This document shows, one piece after another, positions 1 to 6,188 of a stretch of DNA of 6,692 bases. The stretch is taken from positions 1-6,692 of the forward strand of contig JAQGJY010000158.1 of assembly GCA_028290325.1 (NCBI GenBank), read 5' to 3'. Numbering within the stretch: position 1 is the first letter of the stretch; each line of letters starts with the position of its first letter. The notes under the pieces are model-generated. The model saw only the letters and a list, made by a program, of their open reading frames with translations. It did no database searches and was not told where the DNA came from. The translations under genes were made by a program, and so were the position numbers. The stretch is from Tardiphaga sp. GTDB taxonomy: Bacteria; Pseudomonadota; Alphaproteobacteria; Rhizobiales; Xanthobacteraceae.

Positions 1-89
1 AGAAACGGAATCGATATCGCGCCGAGCAGACAGATAAACAGCGCCACCACCCAGGCGAAGATCGGGCGATCGATAAAAAAACTGGGCAT
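1..89 (-). CDS. RND efflux pump inner-membrane subunit, N-terminal fragment (AcrB/MexB type)
   Basis: Only the first 29 codons are in the window; the gene continues past the left edge. The start MPSFFIDRPIFAWVVALF is the classic N-terminus of hydrophobe/amphiphile-efflux RND transporters: a short cytoplasmic MPxFFIDRPIFAWV segment, then the first transmembrane helix from about residue 10. Family members are about 1030-1050 residue trimeric proton antiporters in the inner membrane that take drugs and other amphiphiles from the periplasm and pass them to an outer-membrane channel. The ATG lies 6 bp after the stop of the adaptor gene on the same strand, which is the usual adaptor-then-pump operon order. 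No strong Shine-Dalgarno is visible, so translation is probably coupled to the adaptor gene. Substrates cannot be inferred from this piece. Confidence 0.93.
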   Translation of the reverse strand, partial: MPSFFIDRPIFAWVVALFICLLGAISIPF

Positions 90-95
90 CGGTTG

Positions 96-1283
96 TCAGC
101 GCTTGAGCTGGGTGGTTTTTTGGTCGGAGGCCTTTTTCCCTTCGACCATCGGCTTCGGATCGACCTTGTCGCCGGCGACAAACTTCTGAAAGCCCTCGAC
201 GATGACGCGGTCACCGGCCTTGAGGCCTTCGGTCACGAGCCACTCGCCATCCTGCACCGAGCCGGTGCGGATCGCCTGCGTGGCGACAAGCCCGTCATCC
301 TTGACGATGAAGACCTCGCTGCCGCCGCCGCCATTGCGCTGCACCGCCTGCTGCGGAATCGCGATCGAGTCAGTGTCGAGACCCTGCTCGATGGAGATGC
401 GGACGTACATGCCCGGCAGCAATTCGCGGTTCGGATTGGGAAACTGGCCGCGCAACGTCACTTGCCCAGTATAGGCGTCGACCTTGGCCTCCGAGAACAG
501 CAGCTTGCCGGGAAATGGATAGACCGTGCCGTCATCGAGAATCAGACGGACCTTGGTTTCTTCCGGCGCGATCGCGTCGAATTCGCCGCTCGCGAGCGAA
601 CGGCGCAGATTGTTCATTTCAGTCACCGACTGCGTGAAGTCCGCATAGATCGGATCGAGCTGCTGAATCGTCGCCAGGTTCGACGTATCGTTCTGCACGA
701 CGAGCGCGCCTTCGGAAACCAGCGCCGCACCGACGATGCCATCGATCGGCGCGCGGATGGTCGCGTATTCCAGATTGAGCTTGGCGCGAGCCACGTCGGC
801 CTTGCGCGCGGCAACGTCCGCCTCGGCCTGACGCATCTGACCGATCGCCTTCTCGTTCTCGGCTTCGGAGGTGGCACGCTGGCTGGTCAGCATCGACACG
901 CGTTTGGCCTGCTGCGATGCCTGATCATAGGCCGCGACGGCCTTGGCCAGAGCCGCCTCGTTCGACTGCAGCTCGACCTCGAACGGCTTCGGGTCGATCC
1001 GGTACAGCACGTCGCCGGCCTTCACTTCGCTGCCCTGATGAAAGGTCCGCTCGACGATGATGCCGGAGACGCGCGGCCGCACATCCGCCACGCGGGTCGG
1101 CGCAATCCGGCCGGGCAGTTCGCGCACGATGGGGCGCGGGATCGGCACAACGGATACGACGCTGACTTCGGGGGGCCTGGCCGGCTGCGGCGCCGCCGCG
1201 CTCTTTTCGTTGCAGGCAGCCAATAAAGGCATCACGGCCAGCAGCAGGACTACGCCAGCGAAACGCGCGTCAAAAGGGGGCAT
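96..1283 (-). CDS. RND efflux periplasmic adaptor lipoprotein (AcrA/MexA-type membrane fusion protein)
   Basis: A 395-residue protein, close to E. coli AcrA (397). It links an inner-membrane RND pump to an outer-membrane channel. Domains: lipoprotein signal peptide 1-23 with lipobox LAAC and Cys24 as lipidation site; first lipoyl half about 69-98 (RPRVSGIIVERTFHQGSEVK); alpha-hairpin about 100-172, rich in Ala, Gln and Glu; second lipoyl half about 171-195 (ATIRAPIDGIVG); beta-barrel about 205-300 (LDPIYADFTQS, then NRELLPGMYVRI); membrane-proximal domain about 305-380; Lys-rich tail. The reading frame stays open for 51 more codons upstream (to 1436). I chose the Met at 1283 because only it places a proper signal peptide and lipobox at the N-terminus. 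An AGGG lies about 14 bases upstream, a loose spacing. The RND pump follows after 6 bp. No local regulator or outer-membrane factor gene is visible. Confidence 0.96.
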   Translation of the reverse strand: MPPFDARFAGVVLLLAVMPLLAACNEKSAAAPQPARPPEVSVVSVVPIPRPIVRELPGRIAPTRVADVRPRVSGIIVERTFHQGSEVKAGDVLYRIDPKPFEVELQSNEAALAKAVAAYDQASQQAKRVSMLTSQRATSEAENEKAIGQMRQAEADVAARKADVARAKLNLEYATIRAPIDGIVGAALVSEGALVVQNDTSNLATIQQLDPIYADFTQSVTEMNNLRRSLASGEFDAIAPEETKVRLILDDGTVYPFPGKLLFSEAKVDAYTGQVTLRGQFPNPNRELLPGMYVRISIEQGLDTDSIAIPQQAVQRNGGGGSEVFIVKDDGLVATQAIRTGSVQDGEWLVTEGLKAGDRVIVEGFQKFVAGDKVDPKPMVEGKKASDQKTTQLKR

Positions 1284-1473
1284 CGGCAGTTTGAAATCCC
1301 TGTGTATCCCGCCGTACGCGCCAAACCGGCCGCACAGAAACGCGGCCCGAACGGCAGACCCGGACGAGACTGATGTCGGCAAGGTAGAGACGTCACGCTG
1401 CAACGCAACAAATATCGCGGCGGCCCAATGCCACACGCGCTTAGACCCTTGAAGTCATGTCGATTTTAGCGAT

Positions 1474-1487
1474 TCACGCAATCGTGA
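1474..1487 (-). terminator. Small hairpin over the methyltransferase stop codon, weak terminator candidate
   Basis: On the minus strand TCACG-ATTG-CGTGA forms a perfect 5-bp stem with a 4-nt loop, and the stop TGA is the last three bases of its second arm. The downstream minus-strand sequence (ATCGCTAAAATCG) has no T run, so it is not a standard intrinsic terminator. The remaining 190 bp between this stop and the efflux adaptor start (1284-1473) hold no gene or clear promoter that I can support. Confidence 0.2.
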
Positions 1488-2547
1488 CGCCTACGTGACC
1501 GCCGGCGCTTTGCGCATTTTCAGCCGCCGCGGCCATCCTGTAATGGCTGATACCCCATTCGCTGCCGTCGGCGTGGCCGAACAGGCCTGACGTCGCCAAA
1601 AAGAACCAACGCCAGCGGCGCATCCATAAGGCGGTCTCGCGGCCGTAAACCGGACGAAGAATGTTCGCGATCTCGGCGCGATGCCTATCGAAATTGGCGA
1701 GCCAATCCTGCGCGGTGCGCTGATAGTGGACGCCGCTCCAGCGCCATTCCTTCTCGACCGCGAACAGATCGTCATATTGCCGGATCAGATGGTGGCTCGG
1801 CATCACGCCGCCGGTGAAGAAATGCTGCGCGATCCAGTCTTCCTTGTCGGCGCGATCGAACAAATACGTGCCGGCGCGATGCGTGAAGATGTGCATGAAG
1901 AAACGGCCGTCCGGCGCGAGCCAGGCGCGCAGGCGCGTCATCAATTCGCGCCAGTTCATCATATGCTCGAACATCTCGACCGAGACGATGCGATCAAACC
2001 GCGTATCGGGTTCGAACACGTTCATGTCCTGCGTGATGATCCGCAGATTGGTCAGGCCGCGGGCTTCGGCTTCAGCTTCGATGTATTCGCGTTGCGACTG
2101 CGAGTTCGACACGCCGACGATGCGCGCATTGGGAAATTGCCGCGCCATCGCCAACGACAGCGAGCCCCAGCCGCAGCCCAGTTCAAGGATCGTCTGGCCA
2201 TCGACAAGGTCCGCGTGTTCGATGGTCTGCCGCAGGGCTTCTTCCTCGGCTTCCCGCAATGTCGATTCCGGCTCCTTGTAGAAGCACGACGAATACTTGC
2301 GGTTCGGCCCCAGGACCAATGCGAAGAACGCCGCCGGCACTTCGTAATGCTGCGTGTTGGCGGCATCGGTATGCTCGGCGATGGCGCGCGCGGCCATCTG
2401 TCGGGCAAACGCGCCATCGGTCTCGACATCGCCGGTGGCCAGCCGCCTCGCAGTACGCGCGCACAGCCGATCAATCGCGGACCGGATCACCGCATCCGGT
2501 AGCGGCACCCGCTCGGCGGTACCGATCAAAGTCGAGATCACGCTCAT
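1474..2547 (-). CDS. SAM-dependent methyltransferase, cyclopropane-fatty-acid-synthase superfamily, coclaurine-N-methyltransferase-like
   Basis: A 357-residue cytosolic class I methyltransferase. Visible motifs: KYSSCFY (84-90), with the Cys of the YSxC segment typical of the superfamily; SAM-binding motif I ILELGCGWGS (120-129); acidic region VGVSNSQSQREYIE (144-157); SVEMFEHMMNW (189-199), with Glu191, Glu194 and His195; MHIFTHR (218-224); FFTGGVMPSH (243-252); SGVHYQRT (271-278). E. coli Cfa has SVGMFEH followed by V-G at this site. SxEMFEHM and the FFTGGxMP segment are instead what I recall from plant coclaurine N-methyltransferase (about 350 residues) and its bacterial homologues. Cfa enzymes add a methylene to phospholipid double bonds and the CNMT branch methylates amines; the substrate here is unknown. 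The Met at 2547 was chosen over an 86-codon upstream extension because that extension lies inside the DUF1295 gene in another frame, and because this ATG overlaps its stop as ATGA, implying translational coupling. Confidence 0.9.
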   Translation of the reverse strand: MSVISTLIGTAERVPLPDAVIRSAIDRLCARTARRLATGDVETDGAFARQMAARAIAEHTDAANTQHYEVPAAFFALVLGPNRKYSSCFYKEPESTLREAEEEALRQTIEHADLVDGQTILELGCGWGSLSLAMARQFPNARIVGVSNSQSQREYIEAEAEARGLTNLRIITQDMNVFEPDTRFDRIVSVEMFEHMMNWRELMTRLRAWLAPDGRFFMHIFTHRAGTYLFDRADKEDWIAQHFFTGGVMPSHHLIRQYDDLFAVEKEWRWSGVHYQRTAQDWLANFDRHRAEIANILRPVYGRETALWMRRWRWFFLATSGLFGHADGSEWGISHYRMAAAAENAQSAGGHVGVTIA

Positions 2548-3353
2548 GACGCGGTTGCTTTCGGAGGCAGCGGAAAAAACACGCTGACGCGCTTCTGATA
2601 GTCGCGATAGCGATCGCCGCGTGATTTGATCATCTGGTCCTCCAACGGCGGCACGCCGGTCACATGCCTGAGAATCCAGTACATGAAAATCGGTGCCAGC
2701 AAGGTTGCCCAGCCCCACGGATAATCCGTTGAGATCGCGATCACCGGATAGGCCAGCCAGCCGAACCATTCGAAGAAATAATTCGGATGCCGCGACCAGC
2801 CCCACAAGCCGTCATGATTGACCTTGCCCTTGTTGTCCGGATCGCTGCGGAAGGTTTTCAACTGCGCGTCCGACACCGCTTCACCGGCGATGCCGACCAA
2901 CAGGATCAGGACGCCGAGATAGTCCTGGACGCGCAGCGCATCGTCGGGAAAGCGTGAGGCGACAAAAATCGCAAACACCAGTGGGATCGACCCGAAGCCC
3001 TGATTCTGCAAAAACAGGAACATCTTCTTTGCGGAATTGACCCCCCACTCCTGGGCGATGGCCGCATAGCGCGGATCGTCCTCGATCTTGGCCGTGCGCG
3101 CCGCGATATGCGAGCCCAGCCGGACCGACCAGATCGCAACCAGCGCCCCGACCAGCCATTGCCGGGCATTTGGCGATGCGCCGCCGATCGGCCACAACGC
3201 CGAGCCCGCGCCGACGAGACCGAGCGAGAATGTCCAGATCGTATCGACCCAGCCGGAATTTCCGGTTCGTTGCTGCACCAGCCACGCGCCGGCCATCAAG
3301 ACCGACAAGGATACAGCAATCGCCAGCAGCGCCCACAGATACGTCGAGATCAT
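2544..3353 (-). CDS. DUF1295 membrane protein, steroid 5-alpha-reductase-like
   Basis: A 269-residue multi-pass inner-membrane protein. Hydrophobic segments lie at about 5-25, 38-56, 66-83, 121-134, 144-160, 195-208 and 214-230. Family marks are SDAQLKTFR (161-169), GLWGWSRHPNYFFEWFGW (182-199) and the C-terminal stretch from GVPPLEDQ (233) through YRDYQKRVSVFFPLPP (249-264). The RHPNY block corresponds to the cofactor-binding C-terminal region of steroid 5-alpha-reductases and isoprenylcysteine methyltransferase-like proteins. An NADPH-dependent double-bond reduction is therefore plausible, but I know of no firm biochemistry for DUF1295 itself. GGAG sits 5 bases before the ATG. The stop overlaps the start of the following methyltransferase gene as ATGA, so the two are one transcript and probably act on the same lipid or small molecule. 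It is the first gene of the operon, so the promoter should lie in 3354-3521. Confidence 0.9.
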   Translation of the reverse strand: MISTYLWALLAIAVSLSVLMAGAWLVQQRTGNSGWVDTIWTFSLGLVGAGSALWPIGGASPNARQWLVGALVAIWSVRLGSHIAARTAKIEDDPRYAAIAQEWGVNSAKKMFLFLQNQGFGSIPLVFAIFVASRFPDDALRVQDYLGVLILLVGIAGEAVSDAQLKTFRSDPDNKGKVNHDGLWGWSRHPNYFFEWFGWLAYPVIAISTDYPWGWATLLAPIFMYWILRHVTGVPPLEDQMIKSRGDRYRDYQKRVSVFFPLPPKATAS

Positions 3354-3521
3354 CCCAGCTCCGCTACCGCTTCAGTAAGCGCCTAAACACGTTCATGTTT
3401 TCGAACTACGCGGTAATGTAAGCCAGGTTTCAACCCGCAGTTCCCCGAACTGTCGCAATGCCGTGCTTTTTTCCGCGCGACGCTGTGCCATATTGAGCTT
3501 CAACGCGAGACGTAACGCATC
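3354..3521. promoter_or_regulatory. Divergent intergenic region with two GTTC/GAAC inverted repeats
   Basis: This 168-bp gap separates two outward-facing operons, so it must hold promoters for both. A perfect palindrome, CAGTTC-CCC-GAACTG, lies at 3438-3452. A looser element, GTTC-N8-GAAC, lies at 3391-3406 and overlaps a second inverted repeat, AAACA-N6-TGTTT, at 3385-3400. The centres of the two GTTC/GAAC elements are about 46 bp apart. Such arms fit binding of a dimeric regulator, though the 3-nt spacer of the first could also form a small RNA hairpin. The region is more AT-rich than the flanking genes. CATATT at 3489-3494 resembles a -10 box for the plus-strand operon but has no good -35 at standard spacing, so I do not call a promoter. 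Confidence 0.45.
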
Positions 3522-4550
3522 ATGATCGGACCCATGCCGACAAGCATTCAGCACAGCGCCGCACCCCGCTCCGCGATGGAGATCGAACTCACCAAGCTGG
3601 CTTCGCCCCGGATCTTTCTGGTGCGGATGGTGGTGTTTCTAGTGCTCTGCGCGCTGATCGCGGTGGTGCTCTACAAACAGATCGTCCTGGCGTTCTTCGC
3701 CAACCCCGGGCTTAACGCCTTGATCGGCGCGGTGCTGCTGATCGGCATCATCCTCGCCTTTCGCCAGGTGATCCGGCTCTACCCGGAAATCTCGTGGGTC
3801 AATAATTTCCGCATCGCCGACCCCGGCATCGCGGTCGAGCGTCGGCCAGTGCTGCTCGCGCCGATGGCCGCGATCCTCGGCGGCGAACGCAGCGGCCGGA
3901 TGTCGATCTCGCAGCAGACCATGCGGCATCTGCTCGATTCGATCGGCACGCGGTTGGACGAAGCCCGCGACATCTCGCGCTACATGACCGGCCTGTTGGT
4001 CTTTCTCGGATTGCTCGGCACCTTCTGGGGTCTGATCGAGACCGTCGGTTCCGTCGGCAAGGTGATCGAGGGGCTCAAGGTTGGCGGCGATTCCGGCGCG
4101 TTGTTCGATACGCTGAAGGATGGCCTCGCGGCGCCGCTGGCCGGCATGGGCATTTCATTCTCGTCGTCGCTGTTCGGCCTCGCCGGCTCGCTTATTCTGG
4201 GCTTCCTTGATCTGCAATCGAGCCAGGCGCAAAATCGCTTTTATACCGACCTCGAAGACTGGCTTGCGACCACGGTCAAGGAATATTCCGGCGAACCCGC
4301 GCAAGGCGGCCTCGCCAGCACGGACCTGCCGGACGCGATGGACCGGCTGCGCCGTTCGATCGAGGATGGCGGCTCAAATCGCTCGACCACCGCCGCGATG
4401 GCCAATCTCGCCGACGCGATCCAGAGTCTGGTTTCGCATATGCGCGGCGAGCAGGAAATGATCCGCGAATGGGCGGACGGTCAGGGCGAGCAGAACCGCG
4501 AGATCAAGAAATTGCTCGAGCGCATCGCGCAACAACCGGAGAAGGGTTAG
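3522..4550 (+). CDS. MotA/TolQ/ExbB-family proton-channel subunit (non-flagellar stator A-like)
   Basis: A 342-residue inner-membrane protein. Four hydrophobic segments are visible: TM1 about 31-59, TM2 about 64-82, TM3 about 154-176 containing GLLGTFWGL (163-171), and TM4 about 205-230 containing PLAGMGISFSSSLFGLAGS. The TM3 and TM4 motifs are those of the MotA/TolQ/ExbB family, whose pentamers surround a dimer of a B-type protein and turn ion flow into rotation or force. A cytoplasmic loop (about 83-153) lies between TM2 and TM3. A charged, probably helical tail of about 110 residues follows TM4, shorter than the very long tails of Zorya ZorA. The partner gene begins 3 bp downstream. Met1 (3522) has only a weak GAGA upstream; Met5 at 3534 with GGA just before it is an alternative start. 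It is not flagellar MotA: no flagellar genes are nearby and the TM3-TM4 motifs are ExbB/TolQ-like. What the complex drives is unknown. Confidence 0.9.
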   Translation: MIGPMPTSIQHSAAPRSAMEIELTKLASPRIFLVRMVVFLVLCALIAVVLYKQIVLAFFANPGLNALIGAVLLIGIILAFRQVIRLYPEISWVNNFRIADPGIAVERRPVLLAPMAAILGGERSGRMSISQQTMRHLLDSIGTRLDEARDISRYMTGLLVFLGLLGTFWGLIETVGSVGKVIEGLKVGGDSGALFDTLKDGLAAPLAGMGISFSSSLFGLAGSLILGFLDLQSSQAQNRFYTDLEDWLATTVKEYSGEPAQGGLASTDLPDAMDRLRRSIEDGGSNRSTTAAMANLADAIQSLVSHMRGEQEMIREWADGQGEQNREIKKLLERIAQQPEKG

Positions 4551-4553
4551 TCC

Positions 4554-5582
4554 ATGGCCCTGGCACGCGGACGACGCAATTCGTCGGAATTCAACTATTG
4601 GCCCGGCTTCGTCGATGCGCTCTCGACGCTGGTGCTGGCGATCGTCTTTCTATTGTCGGTGTTTCTCGTCGTGCAGTTTTTCCTGTCGCAGGAAGTCACC
4701 GGCAAGGACAAGGCGCTCGAAGCCTTGAATGCCAAGCTGGCGCAGTTGAACGACCTGCTGTCGCTCGAAAAGATCGGCGTGCTCGGCCTCAACGAGCAAC
4801 TGTCACAGATGCGTGCCGGGCTGGCGTCCGCCGAAAGTGAACGTGATCGCGTCAAGGGCCTCTATGATGGCCTCGCTGGCGCGGGCAACGACGCCGCCGG
4901 GCGGGCCGGCGAACTCGGCAAGGCGCTGGACTCCGAAAAGCAACTGTCGTCGCGCGCTTTGGCGCAGGTCGAGGTGCTGAACCAGCAGATCGCCGCGCTG
5001 CGCCGGCAGCTGGCCGCGCTCGAAGACGCATTGGAAGCGACCGAAAAGCGCGATCGCGAGTCGCAGGGCCGCATCGCCGATCTCGGTTCGCGTCTCAACG
5101 TCGCGCTGGCGCAGCGGGTGCAGGAACTATCGCGCTATCGATCGGAATTCTTCGGCCGTTTGCGCGCCATCCTCGGCACACGCCCGGACGTCCGTATCGT
5201 CGGCGACCGCTTCGTATTTCAATCGGAAGTGTTCTTCGATACCGGCCAGGCGCTGTTGCTGCCGGAAGGTCGCGACGAACTCGGCAAGATCGCCAGCGCG
5301 CTCACCGAACTCGGCAAGCAAATCCCGTCCGAGATCGCGTGGGTGATGCGCGTCGACGGCCACACCGACGTCCGTCCGATCAATTCGCCTGTGTTCAAAT
5401 CGAACTGGGAATTGTCGTCGGCGCGCGCGATCGCGGTGGTGCAATATCTGGTCTCGCTCGGCGTGCCGGCGCAGCGGCTGGTCGCGGCCGGCTTCGCGGA
5501 ATTCCAGCCGCTCGACGTCGCAAATACCGAGGATGCTTTCAAGCGCAACCGCCGCATCGAGTTGAAGCTGACTGAACGGTGA
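4554..5582 (+). CDS. MotB-like peptidoglycan-binding stator partner with long coiled coil and OmpA C-terminal domain
   Basis: A 342-residue protein in three parts. First, a short cytoplasmic N-terminus and one membrane helix (about 22-44) preceded by WPGFVDALSTL; Asp21 is placed like the ion-binding Asp of MotB/TolR/ExbD. Second, a periplasmic stretch of about 47-195 rich in Leu, Ala, Glu, Gln and Arg with repeated heptad-like patterning (for example NQQIAALRRQLAALEDALEA, 143-162), predicted as coiled coil. Third, an OmpA-type peptidoglycan-binding domain, about 211-340. In the OmpA domain VDGHTDVRP (267-275) and NWELSSARA (284-292) supply Asp272 and Arg291, the pair that contacts diaminopimelate in OmpA homologues. 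RRIELKLTE closes the fold. An AAGGG at 4542-4546 sits well before the ATG. The architecture implies an ion-driven A/B complex anchored to the cell wall by a long tether. It is often annotated only as peptidoglycan-binding protein. Confidence 0.92.
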   Translation: MALARGRRNSSEFNYWPGFVDALSTLVLAIVFLLSVFLVVQFFLSQEVTGKDKALEALNAKLAQLNDLLSLEKIGVLGLNEQLSQMRAGLASAESERDRVKGLYDGLAGAGNDAAGRAGELGKALDSEKQLSSRALAQVEVLNQQIAALRRQLAALEDALEATEKRDRESQGRIADLGSRLNVALAQRVQELSRYRSEFFGRLRAILGTRPDVRIVGDRFVFQSEVFFDTGQALLLPEGRDELGKIASALTELGKQIPSEIAWVMRVDGHTDVRPINSPVFKSNWELSSARAIAVVQYLVSLGVPAQRLVAAGFAEFQPLDVANTEDAFKRNRRIELKLTER

Positions 5583-5603
5583 GACAGACCGCCGTCGCGA
5601 ACG

Positions 5604-5657
5604 CATTGCGCGGAGCCATCGGCGATACCGGCATCGTCCGAGGGCGCCGACGCAATG
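5604..5657. other. Nested inverted repeats between the stator-like operon and the GNAT gene
   Basis: The 88-bp gap at 5583-5670 holds a perfect 7-bp inverted repeat: CATTGCG at 5604-5610 and CGCAATG at 5651-5657. Inside its 40-nt loop is a second stem, GGCGAT at 5621-5626 with ATCGTC at 5633-5638, giving six pairs including one G-U around a 6-nt loop. Neither is followed by a T run. It could be a weak terminator, a leader structure for the acetyltransferase gene, or chance in GC-rich DNA. The ATG at 5655 inside the right arm is out of frame with the GNAT gene and opens only a short frame. Confidence 0.25.
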
Positions 5658-5670
5658 ACGGACGACCAGC

Positions 5671-6126
5671 ATGACACGCACCTTCCAACTCCGCCTCTAT
5701 CGCGACTCCGACCAGGAGCCATCGATCGCTCTGTGGCTTGAGACGTGGAAGCGCGCTTATCCCTCGATCGATTTCGATGCGCGCGTGGCCTGGTGGCGCG
5801 AACGCTGGCGCGACGAGCTGGTGCCGCACGCGAGGGTCATCGTCGGCGAACATCGCGGCGCGATGGCGGGCTTCGTCACCATCGATAACGCCGGTTATCT
5901 CGATCAGCTGGTCGTCGGCCCGTCGCACCAGGGCTCGCCGCTCGCAACCGCATTGGTCGAGGAGGCCAAACGCCTGTCACCCGATGGCGTGACGCTGAAA
6001 GTTAATGCCGACAATGCCCGCGCGATCCGATTTTACGAGCGCAATGGATTCGTCGATATCGGTGAGGACTTCAATCCCGGCTCGAAGCGTCCAGTGCGCA
6101 AGATGGCGTGGACGCCAACCAGGTAG
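5671..6126 (+). CDS. GNAT-family N-acetyltransferase
   Basis: A 151-residue single-domain protein of usual GNAT size. It should transfer an acetyl group from acetyl-CoA to an amine of unknown identity. The N-terminus QLRLYRDSDQEPSIALWLET is the normal first strand and helix. The central strand and acetyl-CoA loop are GYLDQLVVGPSHQGSPLATALVEEAK (residues 75-100). Motif B is KVNADNARAIRFYERNGF, about residues 111-128, with the Asn, Ala and Phe-Tyr positions typical of the family. In the pyrophosphate loop, usually Q/R-x-x-G-x-G/A, this protein reads QGSPLA, so the middle Gly is Pro. GGA ends 8 bases before the ATG. It lies 88 bp after the stator-like pair on the same strand, so co-transcription is possible but not compelled. 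It converges with the ABC exporter gene. Confidence 0.9.
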   Translation: MTRTFQLRLYRDSDQEPSIALWLETWKRAYPSIDFDARVAWWRERWRDELVPHARVIVGEHRGAMAGFVTIDNAGYLDQLVVGPSHQGSPLATALVEEAKRLSPDGVTLKVNADNARAIRFYERNGFVDIGEDFNPGSKRPVRKMAWTPTR

Positions 6127-6157
6127 TCCACGCAGCTCAACGCGATATTCGCAGACG

Positions 6158-6188
6158 CCGCGAAGGTTGACGCTTGCGCGGTGAACCT
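6158..6188. terminator. Imperfect hairpins in the convergent gap, possible bidirectional terminator
   Basis: The 61-bp gap between the convergent GNAT and ABC genes holds two overlapping imperfect stems. CCGCGAAG (6158-6165) can pair with CTTGCGCGG (6173-6181) with one bulged base. AGGTT (6164-6168) can pair with AACCT (6184-6188), which touches the ABC stop codon. Position between converging genes favours termination in both directions, but no T tract follows on either strand. Confidence 0.25.

Noticed and set aside
93..1226. A 377-codon open frame on the plus strand opposite the efflux adaptor gene
   Set aside because: It is antisense to an unmistakable adaptor protein. Its translation is rich in Arg, Asp, His and Leu without domain motifs, as expected for the complement of a GC-biased gene.
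1284..1436. N-terminal extension of the efflux adaptor by 51 codons
   Set aside because: It would bury the signal peptide and lipobox inside the protein; the Met at 1283 gives a normal lipoprotein start and family length.
1681..2502. A 273-codon plus-strand open frame opposite the methyltransferase
   Set aside because: It is a shadow of the methyltransferase codons, with no recognisable motif and a low-complexity Arg/Ala-rich translation.
2548..2805. N-terminal extension of the methyltransferase by 86 codons
   Set aside because: It overlaps the DUF1295 coding region in another frame, lacks family resemblance, and the ATGA overlap at 2544-2547 explains the start.
3354..3521. Stress sigma-factor promoters: an EcfG-type site (GGAAC on the minus strand at 3443-3447) or a RpoE/ChrR-type site
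   Set aside because: Sixteen bases after GGAAC the sequence is GCTT rather than CGTT, and no TGATC/TAAGA pair is present. The match is too weak to call.
3522..5582. Zorya anti-phage system (ZorAB)
   Set aside because: The A subunit lacks the very long cytoplasmic tail of ZorA and no zorC, zorD or zorE gene is beside it. The neighbours look like core chromosome, not a defence island.
5127..5928. Several 130-180 codon minus-strand open frames across the OmpA-domain and GNAT genes
   Set aside because: They overlap well-supported genes on the other strand, overlap one another, and show no family motifs.
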